From Viola odorata (taxonomy: Eukaryota > Streptophyta > Magnoliopsida > Malpighiales > Violaceae), in assembly GCA_963691705.1 (NCBI GenBank), contig OY829542.1, positions 41,289,105-41,353,104 on the forward strand: a stretch of 64,000 bases of DNA, read 5' to 3'. This document shows, in pieces, positions 9,874 to 20,481 of the stretch. The position numbers were made by a program, and so were the translations under genes. The stretch's first letter is position 1. Every line of letters begins with the position of its first letter. The notes under the pieces are model-generated. The model saw only the letters and a program-made list of their open reading frames with translations, was not told where the DNA came from and did not search any database.

Positions 9874-12039
9874 ATGCCTCGCACGAGATCTCAATCTAGC
9901 TCTTTAACTACCCCTAGGCCAATTTCTCGATATCCCGAGCTTGAAAACACCCCTAGCATCTTTACTTGCCCTACTGTCTTACGCCTCGAACTGGAAAGCA
10001 ATAATATTACCTTCCCCTGTGGCTATCACCCCACTATTCCTTCTGACACTATGAGGCTTCATAGCCGGCTCTGGAAAACTCATAGGATTCTTTATTTTAA
10101 AATGTTTCAATATGGGTTCCGCCTTCCAGTTCATGATACGCTGGAGCGTGTGTTACGCGAGCACGGGCTTAACTCTGCGCAGATCACCCCTTCCTCATGG
10201 AGTTGCATCTACGCCTTCCTTCGTGCTTGCGAATTAAAAGATATTCTTGTTCCTTCTGTTGCTTTATTTCGCAAGTTCTTGACTCTGGTTTTTCGCGACG
10301 GCTTCATTAATATTATTCCAAGATGGGATGATGCTCTAGTAAGGCCTTTTTGGCAGAAATTTCGAGGATTTGAGGGGAACGTCGGGAACTGGAAGAGCGG
10401 TTTCTTCGTTGTCGAATTACCCTCTCGCCTGTGGCGTCCTGATTTCAACCTGGAGGTGGTTAATTGGGCGAGGCCAGCGCCTCTGTCTAGGGAAGAGTTG
10501 GATCAGGCCAACGCTTTACTGGAGATGGAGTCCTCTTTCTAGATCCGAAACTTTGCTTTGTACAAGCCTTTAACTGAGTGTACCATAGGTGAGCTTTTGA
10601 GCTTCGCCGCTGCCTTGCTTACCCCTTGTTTATTAACATAACTTTTCGCAGGGGAAACCATCGCTCGACCGCTCTCCGAAGGTGACGCTCCTCACAAGGT
10701 TGTCGCCCCTTCAACGACTGCTCCCTCTACTTCCGCTGGGGCTCGAGCTGATCACCGTATGCCCATAAAGAAAAGAGCTTTAGACGAGATTCTTTCCAGG
10801 GAAAGCGGTTCCTCCTTCTGCACTTCCTGCTTCGTGGAGAACTGGTTACCCAGTCGGAAGAAGAGTTTCGGGTCTGGTTTGCCAGTGACTGAGACAAAGA
10901 TTTTCTCCTACGGAGTCGAGGACATGGAGGATATGGACACGGAACTGAGCCTCTACCCGGCTTCCTTAGCTCAACGAAAGAAACTAAGGGAAGCAAGCGA
11001 AGCTCAAGTGACCAAGATGGCTGCTCAATCTCCTCCAAGCGACGCCGCAAATACCATCGCTTCCCAGACTGTCGCTTCTCCCGACACCACTATGGAGGGT
11101 GCCGCTTCACTGGGTGGCGCTTCCTCGACTCTGGGGCTGGCTGACCCCAACAAGACCTCCTCTGCCGCGACGATGCCGCCATCCGCTGCAAATTCCACTC
11201 CTGTCATGGAGCCTCCACACTCGCTCATTGGCCCCTGTATTCCTGACGTGCGTCCCTCAGTCCCAAGTGGGCCTGGTTCTTCTCACTCTCCCCCGAAGTC
11301 CCCTTGCCCGTTGTTCCTTACTTTAATTCGAGACATCGGGGGCTCAGGTGGTATCTCCGCCCCTTGCTTTGTTGCTGATCTTTCCCGTGACGGGCCTCAA
11401 GGGGCCCCCTCTCACTAGCTAAATCTGTCGAAATTTGGGACTCACGGGTTCCGTGCCCTGGGTATATCAGACCCCTTATCGCAAGATCAGCCCACGGCTA
11501 TCTTGGCCTGTGAAATGTTTCGCGCCTCCGAGGAGGAGAGTAGGCTACTGCAACTTCCTCCCAAAGTTCAGTATGTGCGCGTCATGAACAACTGCCTTGC
11601 TGCCTTTCGACAGCTTCATTACTTCATCAAGGCCCGTGCTACACAATCTCAAAACTCTGGTGCCTTGGCAAAGGTAGAGGAGTTGTCGCGACTCCACAAA
11701 CGCGCTCAGGCCGAATTGCGCGAGTGCCGCGCTGACCTTTCTGGGGAAAGGTCTAAAGGAAAAACCCAGGTTGAAGCTTTAGAGGCTGAGTTGGTAGCTG
11801 AGAAGAAGAATAACTCATTCCTTCTTGAGGAGTTATCCTCCCGCGATGCGGACCTGTCAAAAGCTTTCAAGAAGGTGACCTGGTGGAAGAAGAAGACTGA
11901 ACAAGCCTTTATCGCCGGGGTGACAGATCAGCACCGCAGCAGATCCGCTGATCCCGCTGAGGTCGCCAGGTATGCCTCCACGAGGATGAAAGAGATTGAC
12001 GAGAGCCAAGAGGGCTTCCTCTCCTCCGAAGAGGAGTAG
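9874..12039 (+). pseudogene. Antisense gene 3 (aORF1) of the inner element: Transposase_28-like, spliced, two in-frame TAGs
   Basis: The exons are 9874-10588 and 10652-12039, together 701 codons including the stop. Residues about 60-220 form the conserved domain (LYFKMFQYGFRLPVHDTLE, ITPSSWSCIYAFLRACELK, IIPRWDDALVRPFWQKF, GFFVVELPSRLWRPDFNLEV). I assign this to the plant 'putative gypsy type transposon' (Transposase_28) family from memory of its pattern. The middle is Ser/Pro/Ala-rich. The C-terminal third is a coiled coil (KVEELSRLHKRAQAELRECR) ending FLSSEEE. TAG at 10540-10542 and 11416-11418 interrupt it; the second is a Trp codon in the outer copy (PSYWLD). It lies antisense between pol and the 3' LTR. 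Its function is unknown. Confidence 0.75.
10589..10651 (+). other. Intron of inner aORF1 (63 bp, GT-AG, phase 1)
   Basis: The donor is ACCATAG|GTGAGCTTTT and the acceptor is TTTTCGCAG|GGGAAACC. Splicing restores the frame into the ORF at 10759. The outer copy has the same intron at 25350-25415. Confidence 0.85.
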
Positions 12040-12049
12040 TGGGTCAGTG

Positions 12050-12535
12050 CCTGGGAAGGGCCCATTTGATGCCGCTTGATTGGGGGTGTCGCTTCTTTAC
12101 TTACTCCCTTATTGTATTATTTTTCCCTTTTGGATATTTGACGTCGCCTCCTAGCTTGTAATAATTAACAGATCTTGTAATCCTGACCAAATAATGCGTG
12201 TTTCTTAACGATGTCGCCCTTTATCACATGCCGCTTGACTACATTTTCTTCGCACTTTGCCGCTTGCATGCCGTGTCATTACATCTTGCCGCTCCTTTTC
12301 GCCGGGTTTGACCGTGCCCTTTTTAGAGCATTTAATGCTCTGACTCCTTTTATTTGATACGGATGAGACAGTCATGATGCTTTGAGCCCACGTGTCATCA
12401 AAGGGGAACGCTAAAGGACTGGCGGGCTGAGCATGTCTTTTCGCTCCTCAGGGATTGTACCTGCTTCCCGCGCCTCTTTGCCTTTGACACGTCACACACC
12501 ACGATCGCTTGACCCGTCGTTCCCTTTTGTCCTTA
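12050..12535. other. Intergenic spacer between inner aORF1 and aORF2
   Basis: It holds the 3' end of aORF1 and the upstream region of aORF2. Repeated GCCGCTT/TGCCGC motifs occur, but no ORF has coding character. Confidence 0.5.
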
Positions 12536-12549
12536 GGGTTATAAAAACC
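12536..12549 (+). promoter_or_regulatory. TATA-box region of inner aORF2
   Basis: GGGTTATAAAAACCC lies about 175 bp upstream of the ATG at 12719, with a TTTCTTTT/CT-rich leader after it. The outer aORF2 has the near-identical GGGTTATAAAACCC at 7078-7098 on the - strand. Confidence 0.65.
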
Positions 12550-13433
12550 CCCACGTGCTTTCTTTTTATCTCTTGTTACCTTTCTCTTTTGAAAACGAAA
12601 AAGAAAGAAAAGAAAAGACAATCCCTCTTCTTCCTCCTACGATCCACCGCCGCCCGGGTGCTTCGATCTTCTTCTCACCACAGGTACCTTCCTCTCTATT
12701 CTTCTTTTAAGCTTGCGCATGGCTCGTAATCGCTGCTATCCCCGCTCTGCTGGGGAGGGAGATATTGATACTACTGTTTCCACCATTGCTTCCACCGCCG
12801 TCCTTCGACGGTGCCTGCGGAGCTATAATGCCACTCTCGACCAGCTGGAGGGGTATTCTACCGAAGTTTCCCCAAAGTCCCTTCGCCTTAATAGCGAATT
12901 ACCTGGCAGCCGTAGGGTTCTTTATGCAAAAATATTTCATTATGGTTTTTGGTTGCCTCTAGATCCTTTAATTGCCGAGTTATTCTCTGAATTTGATCTG
13001 AATGCTGCCCAATTGAGTCCAAACGCCTACTATGGTATTTATGCTTTTATAGCCCTCTGTAGATATATAGGGAATGAATCTCCTTCCTTGTTGTTACTTC
13101 GCTCCCTTTTTCAATTATACCACCATAACAACGGCATCATAGCGATATCGCCTCGCTATGATGTTGAAGCTCTAAACCCCTTTACCTAGAAGCTGTTATT
13201 CCTTGAATCTTCTATTGATGCTTGGAAAAAAGGATTCTTCATCATCAATCTGCCCCAGCCTTTGTGGCGGAGCGGGTTTAATCTTGTCGTCAGAGACGCT
13301 GCCTGGGGTGGCAAGCCAGAGTTAGGACCAGTTGACCAAGGCTGGCTGGACAAGCTGCTCAACCTGTCGGGGATTCCTGGTGTTCGCACTCGCGAACTAG
13401 CATGCCGGGGCGACATCCAGGATTGCATTCAAA

Positions 13434-13503
13434 GTGAGCATCGTCCCTTTGTTCGCTGTTCCACGCCAATACTAACTCTAACATTCATTTCTTATCTCTA
13501 CAG
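13434..13503 (+). other. Intron 1 of inner aORF2 (70 bp, GT-AG, phase 1)
   Basis: The donor CAAA|GTGAGC and acceptor TCTCTACAG|ATCC join to give IQNPSAGWKPD, matching the spliced outer copy. Exon 1 before it is 715 nt, exactly the length of exon 1 of the paralogue aORF1. Confidence 0.85.
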
Positions 13504-13811
13504 ATCCTTCCGCCGGGTGGAAACCTGATTGCATCAAGAAAAGAGAGAGAAGAGCTCAGCAGAAGAGAGAAAAAAGGGTTCTTTCTGCTGCCTCGGCTGG
13601 TGCCGTGACTGACACCACGCACACGTCCACTTCTGCACCTGAGTCCTCTTCTCTTCCTCGAGCGGAGGCTACTACCACATCAACTGCTGAGCCAATTTCC
13701 TCCCCTAGCGTTGCTCCTACACGAGCGTCATCTTCTCGTCCTCCCCTTGCAAGAAAGAAGAAAAGAACTCTCCGCCTTTACGTTATCGCTCCTACCCGTC
13801 CTCCTGTTCAG

Positions 13812-13885
13812 GTGGTTTTTACAAAATTTCTCTGTCTATATATTTTTTGTATGTTTCTTAATTCCCCTATTTCTTTTGCACGTAG
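13812..13885 (+). other. Intron 2 of inner aORF2 (74 bp, GT-AG, phase 0)
   Basis: The donor TTCAG|GTGG and acceptor TTGCACGTAG|GATACC sit at the same place as intron 2 of the outer copy, where the next exon also begins DTAV. Confidence 0.75.
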
Positions 13886-15404
13886 GATACCGCTGTTGTT
13901 TCCTCTTCTGCCACTCCTTCGCGCGACAGCATGGATTTGTCGGGTATTCTTGACCCCAAGCAACCGCGTCTTAATGAGGACTCAACTTCAATGAACGACT
14001 TTGCTGCTGGTCAGGAAAGGCAAGGCGGCGTCACCAATACCGCCCCTTGGTGGGTAATCAAGGCTCTGGTCTGGCAGGGAACGGGGCTACCTTTGCGCCA
14101 CTTCACTCTTCTTTTGTCGCGTCATCTCCTCCACCTGGCAATCCCTTGGACTTTCTGGAGTATCTTGCAGAGGAAGACTTTCCCTCCCTACAAACTGGCG
14201 GTTTCAATATTGACACTGGACCATCTAATCGTTCCCCTCCGTCCCCTCCTAATGTCTTCTTCATTCCTACTGCTGTTCAAACAATCTCTCCCTCTCTTCC
14301 CCCGTGGACACTCCGCGCATGGTGGCTGACCTAAGCACTATACTCTCCAGCGGAGCCGCCACCCATCAAGTTGATTTAAGTAACATTCGGCAGCGCGGGT
14401 TCCCGGCAATGGGGGGCGACAGCTCCCTAGCGACATCCGCCTATCTGGCAGGGCATCTGATGTCGGTTGAGGAGCAGGAGCAGGCATTCCTCTCCGTTGC
14501 CGAGGGCGAGCAACTGCAGCAGATAAGGACCCAGCTGTTCTCTAGCTTTCAGGGCTTCCATTACTGGTCTAGGAATGTGATGAGACGAATGAGCTCTCTC
14601 CAATCTTCCTCCCAGGAATGGCGCAACACTAATCACCAGCTCTTGGAAGAAATCAACAAGTACAAAGGGACTTTCATAAACTCTAGAAGAGCGACGATGT
14701 TGAAAGCGACGATGTGCGGAAGCCAGTTTGGGGAGTTGCAAGGAAAGAGTTGGAAGAGGCCATGAGGACACCAGCCAAGAGGGATGCCCCCTTCAAGCGG
14801 AGCAAAGTAAGATTCATATCATCACACTACATCCATCCTCCTAACAAGTGAAATGGTTCTTCTGGAACAAACTGCGGCCTCATGGCCGACTGCTTCATTG
14901 AGCGTCACGGCCGAATTTCTTCGATGCTGATGCCATCATCCGCCTCTTCAAGCAGAAGTCTACCCCCCTAAATCCAAATATCCCACCGCCCAAGCGAAGA
15001 GGCCACGCATGACGAGGGGGACAACAGCATGCCAGGCCGTAAATGTCACTATACTTCTCTTTGGTCCATTGGGCCTGACGGGGGACAGCAGCATGCCCAG
15101 GCCGTAAACAAGTATCCCCTTTTGTAAACAGTTTGCACAATTTGCACTCATTTTACTTTATCGATGATCTTCTTCACTTACTTCGTCCTTCTTTCAAAAC
15201 TGTTGCCACCGTTGAACTGATGTTGCCTGCGCCTTCGAACTCCCCGTTGTGGAGTCGCAACACGCCATGTCGTCGCGCGTTTCTCTCCGCACAATAGGGT
15301 ACCGCTCCTTGATCCTCTTCTCTACCTTGCTGCGATCTACTGATCTCCCTTAGATGCTCCCCCCCCCTCATATTTCAAGTGCTCCATCACTTTGACACTT
15401 TACT

Positions 15405-15665
15405 AAATTTTCTGCACATTTTACTTATAACTTTCGTTAGTGGCGACATATTGCCGAAAAGTCTTAGTTACCTTGGGCCATTGCCGCGCGCGCTCCTCAC
15501 TTTCTTAGCGCGATCCTTCCGAGATATCGCTTGTGCCGAATTTTCTGCACATTTTCACTTATCATTTACATTAGTAGCGATATATACTAAAATATCTTAA
15601 TTACCTTGGGGTGTGGGCGCGTATTTCCCCAACTCACTTGGCGCGATCTCGCCCGATGTCGCTCG
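15405..15665. repeat. Two-copy tandem repeat (~132 bp) in the 3'UTR of the inner element
   Basis: TTTTCTGCACATTTT...ACTTAT...TTAGT(G/A)GCGA...TTACCTTGGG...CGCGATC appears twice, starting near 15409 and 15541. Both copies are diverged. It lies between aORF2 and the ~80-bp repeat array. Confidence 0.65.
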
Positions 15666-15779
15666 TGTCACGTACTCTTCCAGCCAAACTTCACCGGGTT
15701 TGTCCCTTTCGGTTACTAGCTGGGGTACCGTGACTTCCCGCATTTCTTCAATCGGCCGGGAAGTGCCCCTCTCAGTGCG

Positions 15780-16260
15780 CATCCTGATCAGGATCAGCCA
15801 TCACGAGGATAGGACTTTTCACTTCCTCAACGTTACCCTCGCACCTCGGAACGTGCCCCTTCTTTACGAGGAACCTATGTTAGCGCTACCCTCGTAAGGA
15901 TAGGATTTTCACTTAGGAGGTGGAGTTTTTATCTTCCCTAGGGTCGTGCCTCACTTAATGATCATCCGTCTATGTGAGCACGGGCTGTCACAAGGATAGG
16001 ACTTTACACCCCCAGGGGAGTCGGGGCATGCCCTCTCTAGGTTTCCCCAGGATAGGATTTTCACTCCCGACAGTGCTGGAGCGTGTCTCGTCTTAGCGAG
16101 CCGCCTGATCAAGGCCGGCCTCACAAGGCCAGAATTTTTCACTTCCAGCACCATATATTTCCAGGATCGCCGGGGCGTGCCTCGTCTTGACGACCCATCT
16201 GCATTAGCCCGTTCTGCCCCAAGGCTAGGACTTTTCACCCCCGACATCCTCCTTTCCTTG
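15780..16260 (-). repeat. 3'UTR ~80-bp tandem repeat array of the inner element
   Basis: Units contain AAGGATAGGACTTTTCAC (reverse complement of the outer array's GTGAAAAGTCCTATCCTT) plus GTGCCTCGTCTTAGCGAGCC-like segments. About six units are recognisable. It is the same family and relative place as 3284-3790 in the outer element. Confidence 0.82.
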
Positions 16261-16319
16261 TTATCTGCACATTACACAGACAACCAACAAGGATAAGAAA
16301 TATTTCCACAACAATTGTT

Positions 16320-16940
16320 AGACCATGCCCAATGGCATGTCAAATTTCAATTTCAATTTCAATTTCTAGACCATGCCCACTGGCATGTCACATTTCAATT
16401 TCTAGACCATGCCCAACGACATGTCACTTTTCATTATTTCAATTTCTAGACCATGCCCAACGGCATGTCACTTTTTATTATTTCAATTTCTAGACCATGC
16501 CCACCAGCATGTCACATTTCAATTTCAATTTCAATTTCTAGACCATGCCCAACGGCATGTCACTTTTCATTATTTCAATTTCTAGACCATGCCCACCGGC
16601 ATGTCACATTTCAAATTCTAGACCATGCCCAACGGCATGTCACTTTTCATTATTTCAATTTCTAGACCATGCCCAACGGCATGTCACTTTTTATTATTTC
16701 AATTTCTAGACCATACCCACCGGCATGTCACATTTCAATTTCAATTTCAATTTCTAGACCATGCCCAACGGCATGTCACTTTTCATTATTTCAATTTCTA
16801 GACCATGCCCACCGGCATGTCACATTTCAAATTCAATTTCAAGACCATGCCCAGCGGCATGTCACTTTCAATTATTTTAATTTCTAGACCATGCGCAACG
16901 GCATGTCAAACTCAATTTCTAAACCATGCCCAACGGCATA
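16320..16940. repeat. Hairpin minisatellite in the 3'UTR of the inner element (about 14 units, 30-55 bp)
   Basis: Each unit has the core CCATGCCCAACGGCATGTCA followed by a spacer of TTTCAATT-type repeats (ACTTTTCATTATTTCAATTT or ACATTTCAATTTCAATTT) and CTAGA. The core is an inverted repeat, CATGCC-loop-GGCATG, with a variable 4-base loop (CAAC, CACC, CACT, CAGC). It starts just past the pol stop codon. The outer element lacks it. Confidence 0.92.
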
Positions 16941-19900
16941 TCAAACTCTAGCATGATATAATTTTAATCGAGCAATATTCCAAGAGTTAGGTAAGGGAGT
17001 ACCGTCAAGCGTTTCGAGGTGATACGCTTCCTTTCCGATAACACGAGTGACGCGGTACGGGCCTTCCCAGTTTGAGCTAAGTTTCCACATTCGTTGGCCC
17101 GCCGCCCGTTTGTCCCTGAGCACGAGGTCTCCCGCCTTGAGCAGTCGCTCCTTAACATGTCTGTTGTGATACCGCGCCATTCTTCTTTTGTAGTGCATTA
17201 TTTTCAAGAGGGCTTCCTCGCACGCCTCAAGCAGCATATCGAGGTTAGCATGTAACCTTTCCTCGTTTAACTCCTCCTTGAAATATTCCACCCTTAAGCT
17301 TAAGGTGCCAATTTCGACAGGCGTTACCGCTTCGGTACCAAAGGCCATCGCAAAGGGCGTTTCCCCTGTACTAGTTTTGAGGGTCATGCGGTAAGCCCAC
17401 ATTACATAGGGTAGCTCGTCTGGCCACTTCTTTTTCGACCCCTCAAGATTTTTCTTAATACCGCTCAGTATGCTTCGGTTAGTTACCTCCGCCTGGCCGT
17501 TAGTCTGGGGATGGGCCACAGAGGAAAACCTCTGTTCGATCTGGAATTCTTCACATTGCTCTTTGAAAAAGCGGCTGGTAAACTATGCCCCATTGTCGCT
17601 AACTAGCACGCGAGGCACCTCGAAACGCATGATCACTTGGTGCTTAAAGAAGTGCCATACCTTCTCCGTCGTAATACTGGCTACCGCTTCCGCTTCTACC
17701 CATTTGGTAAAGTAGTCCACTGCCACAATTACAAATTTCAGTTGAGACCTGGCCTTTGGGAAAGGGCCTAAAATATCAATTCCCCACTTGGCAAAAGGAC
17801 AAGATGCCACGATCTGAGATATTTCAGTGGCGGGTCGTCGAGGCAATTTGACAAATTCTTGACACTTATGGCATGATTGCACAAAGTTGTTACAATCCCT
17901 ACGAATTGTGGGCCAATAGAATCCTGACCGAAACACCTGCGCGGTCATGGTACCACCCGACACATGCATGCCGTAGATGCCTTCATGAATCTCGCGCAGG
18001 GTATGGAGGCCTTCTTGCTCCGTTATACATTTTGCGGATGGGTGCGAGAAACATCTCCGAATTAACTCCCCATCATAATAAGTGCACCTTGCCGCTTGCT
18101 TAAGCACTTTTTTCTTCTCTGTACTGTCGCTGGGCAACTCGTCGTTCTTCAAACATTTTATCACAGGGACCCTCCAGTCCTTTTCAATCTCCTCCACACA
18201 TAGCGACAGCTGTTCCTCCATGAAGGACGGTAATGACCTTTCCTCATAGTACACGCCTTCTGGTATGACAACCTCCTGATTAGCTGCCACCTTGGCAAGA
18301 TTATCCGCCTCTATATTGTCCTCCCGCGGAATGTGTTCGAAAGTAACACACATGCCGCTTTGTTCCATTTCTGCCAATTCCCTTTTCACTTTCAAGAGGT
18401 ATTGTGCCATGATCAGTTCTCTAGCTTGGGAATGTCCCAAGACTTGATCAATTATCAATTTGGAGTCCCCTCATATTCTCAACCGTGGGGCTCCTGCTAC
18501 CAGGTCATTTTCAGTTTTAGCGAAGAGGCTTCTTCCTAATCTAAGCCCCGCCAATAACGCTTCATACTCTACTGCGTTGTTGGACAATGGTTACAGGATT
18601 CTAATGGCGTGCCACACCTGCACATTATGTGGCCCGATCATGTATATGCCAGCTCCCGCCAGCTCCTGATTTTTGGCGCCATCCACATAGATGACCCATA
18701 CGTCCGCGGGGGCTTCTGAGGGTGGGATCTTTGCATCACTTTCTTTCTTCTTGAGCAGCTCCGCCGCCTTGTCCCCAGTAAATGTACACTCGGCGATAAA
18801 ATCTGCCAAAACCTGAGCCTTTACGGATGGCCGAGCTTTATACTGTAATCCATATTGTTCCAGCTCAATTGACCAAATCAACATCCTCCCCAAGGATTCT
18901 GGTTTCCTAAGAATTCTTCTCAAAGGCTGATCCGTGAGCACGATGACTGGATGGGCCTGGAAGTACCTGTCCATCTTTCATGTGGACTGTAGCAGGGCGA
19001 ATGCCACCTTTTCAATGTGGGTGTATCGCACCTCGGTATCTTTTAACACATGGCTAACAAAGAAGACGGGGCGGTGGCGTGATTATCCTCCCGGACCAAA
19101 ACGGCACTGACCACTTCATCTGCGACGCCGAGGTACAAGAATAGGGTGTCGCCCAGTTCCGGTCGTGTTAGTACCAAGTCGGACGACAAGTATGTTTTCA
19201 AACTCACGAACGCCTCTTCGCACTCTTGTGTCCATCCGAAAGAAGCTTTCTTACGTATTACTTTAAAGAATGGCAAGCACTTCTCGCCTTGCTTAGAGAT
19301 AAACCGCCCTAGAGCAATGACACGTCCTGTTAACCTCTGAACTTCCTAGAGGGTTCGCGGCGATACCATATCATGGATAGCCTTAATCTTTGGCAGGTTC
19401 GGTTGGATGCCCTTTTGGCTTACCACATACCCCAAGAATTTTCCCGTTTGAAATGCAAACGCGCACTTGCGGGGGTTCAACTTTATCTGGTACTTCCTCA
19501 ATGTATCAAACACTTCCTGCAAATTGGCCAGATGGTCACTGAAACTTCTGCTCTTGACCAATACATCATCTACGTACGCTTCTATATTTCTCCCGATTTG
19601 CTTTTCAAACACTTTGTTGGCCATACGCTGGAAGGTCGCCCCTGCATTCTTTAAGCCAAACGGCATTGCCGTGTAGTAGTAGGAATTTGATGATATCCAG
19701 AATTGGCGTCCAGGGAACTCAAATATGCGTACCCTGCTGCTTGATCGACCAACTGATCAATCCGAGGAAGCGGATAACAGTCTTTAGGACAAGCGTCATT
19801 CAAGTTAGTGAAATCAATGCACATGCGCCAGTCTCCGTTGGGCTTATGGACTAAGACGGGGTTGGCCAACCAAGTGGGGTATTGAACTTCTCGGATGAAT

Positions 19901-20472
19901 CCTGCGTTCATCACTTCTCGGATGAATCCTGCGTTCATCAGCTTTACTACCTCCTTATCAATCACCACTGACTTTTCTGTGGAGAATGCTCGCCGCTTCT
20001 GTTGAACTGGCGTGGCGCGCGGGTCAACGTTGAGTCGGTGCTCAGCCACTTCCCTAGACACGCCAGGCATGTCCGTCGGTTTCCACGCGAACTCTCCTTT
20101 GCACTTGTTCAACAGCCGGGCTAATTGTGCCCTCTCCTCAAGGGTCAACTTGTCACTGGCCTGGAAGCTCACCTTATCATTGCCTTGGACAGGGATGGAC
20201 ACCATCACATCCACTGGCTGGGTTCGCCTTTCATCCCTTTGCTCATAGGGATCCGCTGCCACACACACATATTGATCACAGCTTTTTTGAATCATGAGTG
20301 AGTAACACTCGACGGCTAGCTTTTGATCACCCTTGATCGATACTACCCCTTCCCAAGAGGGGTATTTCATCTTAAGGTGTTTCTGAGATACCGCCGCCCC
20401 AAAACGATTGAGGAATGGCCGCCCTAGAATGGCATTATACGGTAGGATGAGATCCACAACCAAGAACATCAA
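16941..20472 (-). pseudogene. Inner element pol: RT, dual RNase H, integrase
   Basis: From high to low coordinates: the end of protease (ILGRPFLNRF), RT (about 20000-19346; NPVLVHKPNGDWRMCIDF, SGYHQI, MPFGLKNAGATF, YVDDVLVKS), a Ty3-type RNase H (about 19276-18800), a second archaeal-like plant RNase H (about 18700-18260; VDGAKNQELAGAG, IPREDNIEADN) and integrase (about 18100-16941; HHCC ending CHKCQEF, KWGIDILGPF, VSDNGA, TNGQAEVTNRS). The tail ends LKLYHARV with no chromodomain. Lesions include a 52-nt RT deletion near 19690, TGA at about 18975, a stop near 18460, and TAG at 17583-17585 where QFTS is expected. The enzyme set is typical but inactive as read. Confidence 0.93.
19886..19939 (-). 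repeat. 27-bp in-frame tandem duplication near the RT N-terminus
   Basis: A 27-bp unit occurs twice in direct succession (19886-19912 and 19913-19939) and duplicates nine codons (MNAGFIREV). The outer element has this segment once at its visible left edge (FIREVQYPTW). Confidence 0.95.
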
Positions 20473-20481
20473 CTCTTCTTA

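Larger units (their letters stand above)
12719..15012 (+). pseudogene. Antisense gene 4 (aORF2) of the inner element: Transposase_28-like paralogue, three exons
   Basis: The exons are 12719-13433 (715 nt), 13504-13811 and 13886-15012. Exon 1 carries the same domain as aORF1 (RVLYAKIFHYGFWLPLDPL, AQLSPNAYYGIYAFIALC, AISPRYDVEALNPFT, KKGFFIINLPQPLWRSGFNL). Exon 2 is basic then Ser/Thr/Pro-rich. Exon 3 is Pro/Ser-rich with a conserved end (THQVDLSNIRQRGFPAMGGD, FHYWSRN, FFDADAIIRLFKQK). Damage: TAG at 13187-13189 (a Trp in the outer copy) and frameshifts near 14040, 14304 and 14760. It is paralogous to aORF1 and orthologous to 4889-7058. The function is unknown. Confidence 0.75.

Noticed and set aside
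16320..16940. CRISPR-like regularly spaced repeats
   Set aside because: The spacers are themselves repeats (TTTCAATTTC), unit length varies, and the array sits in a plant retrotransposon 3'UTR.
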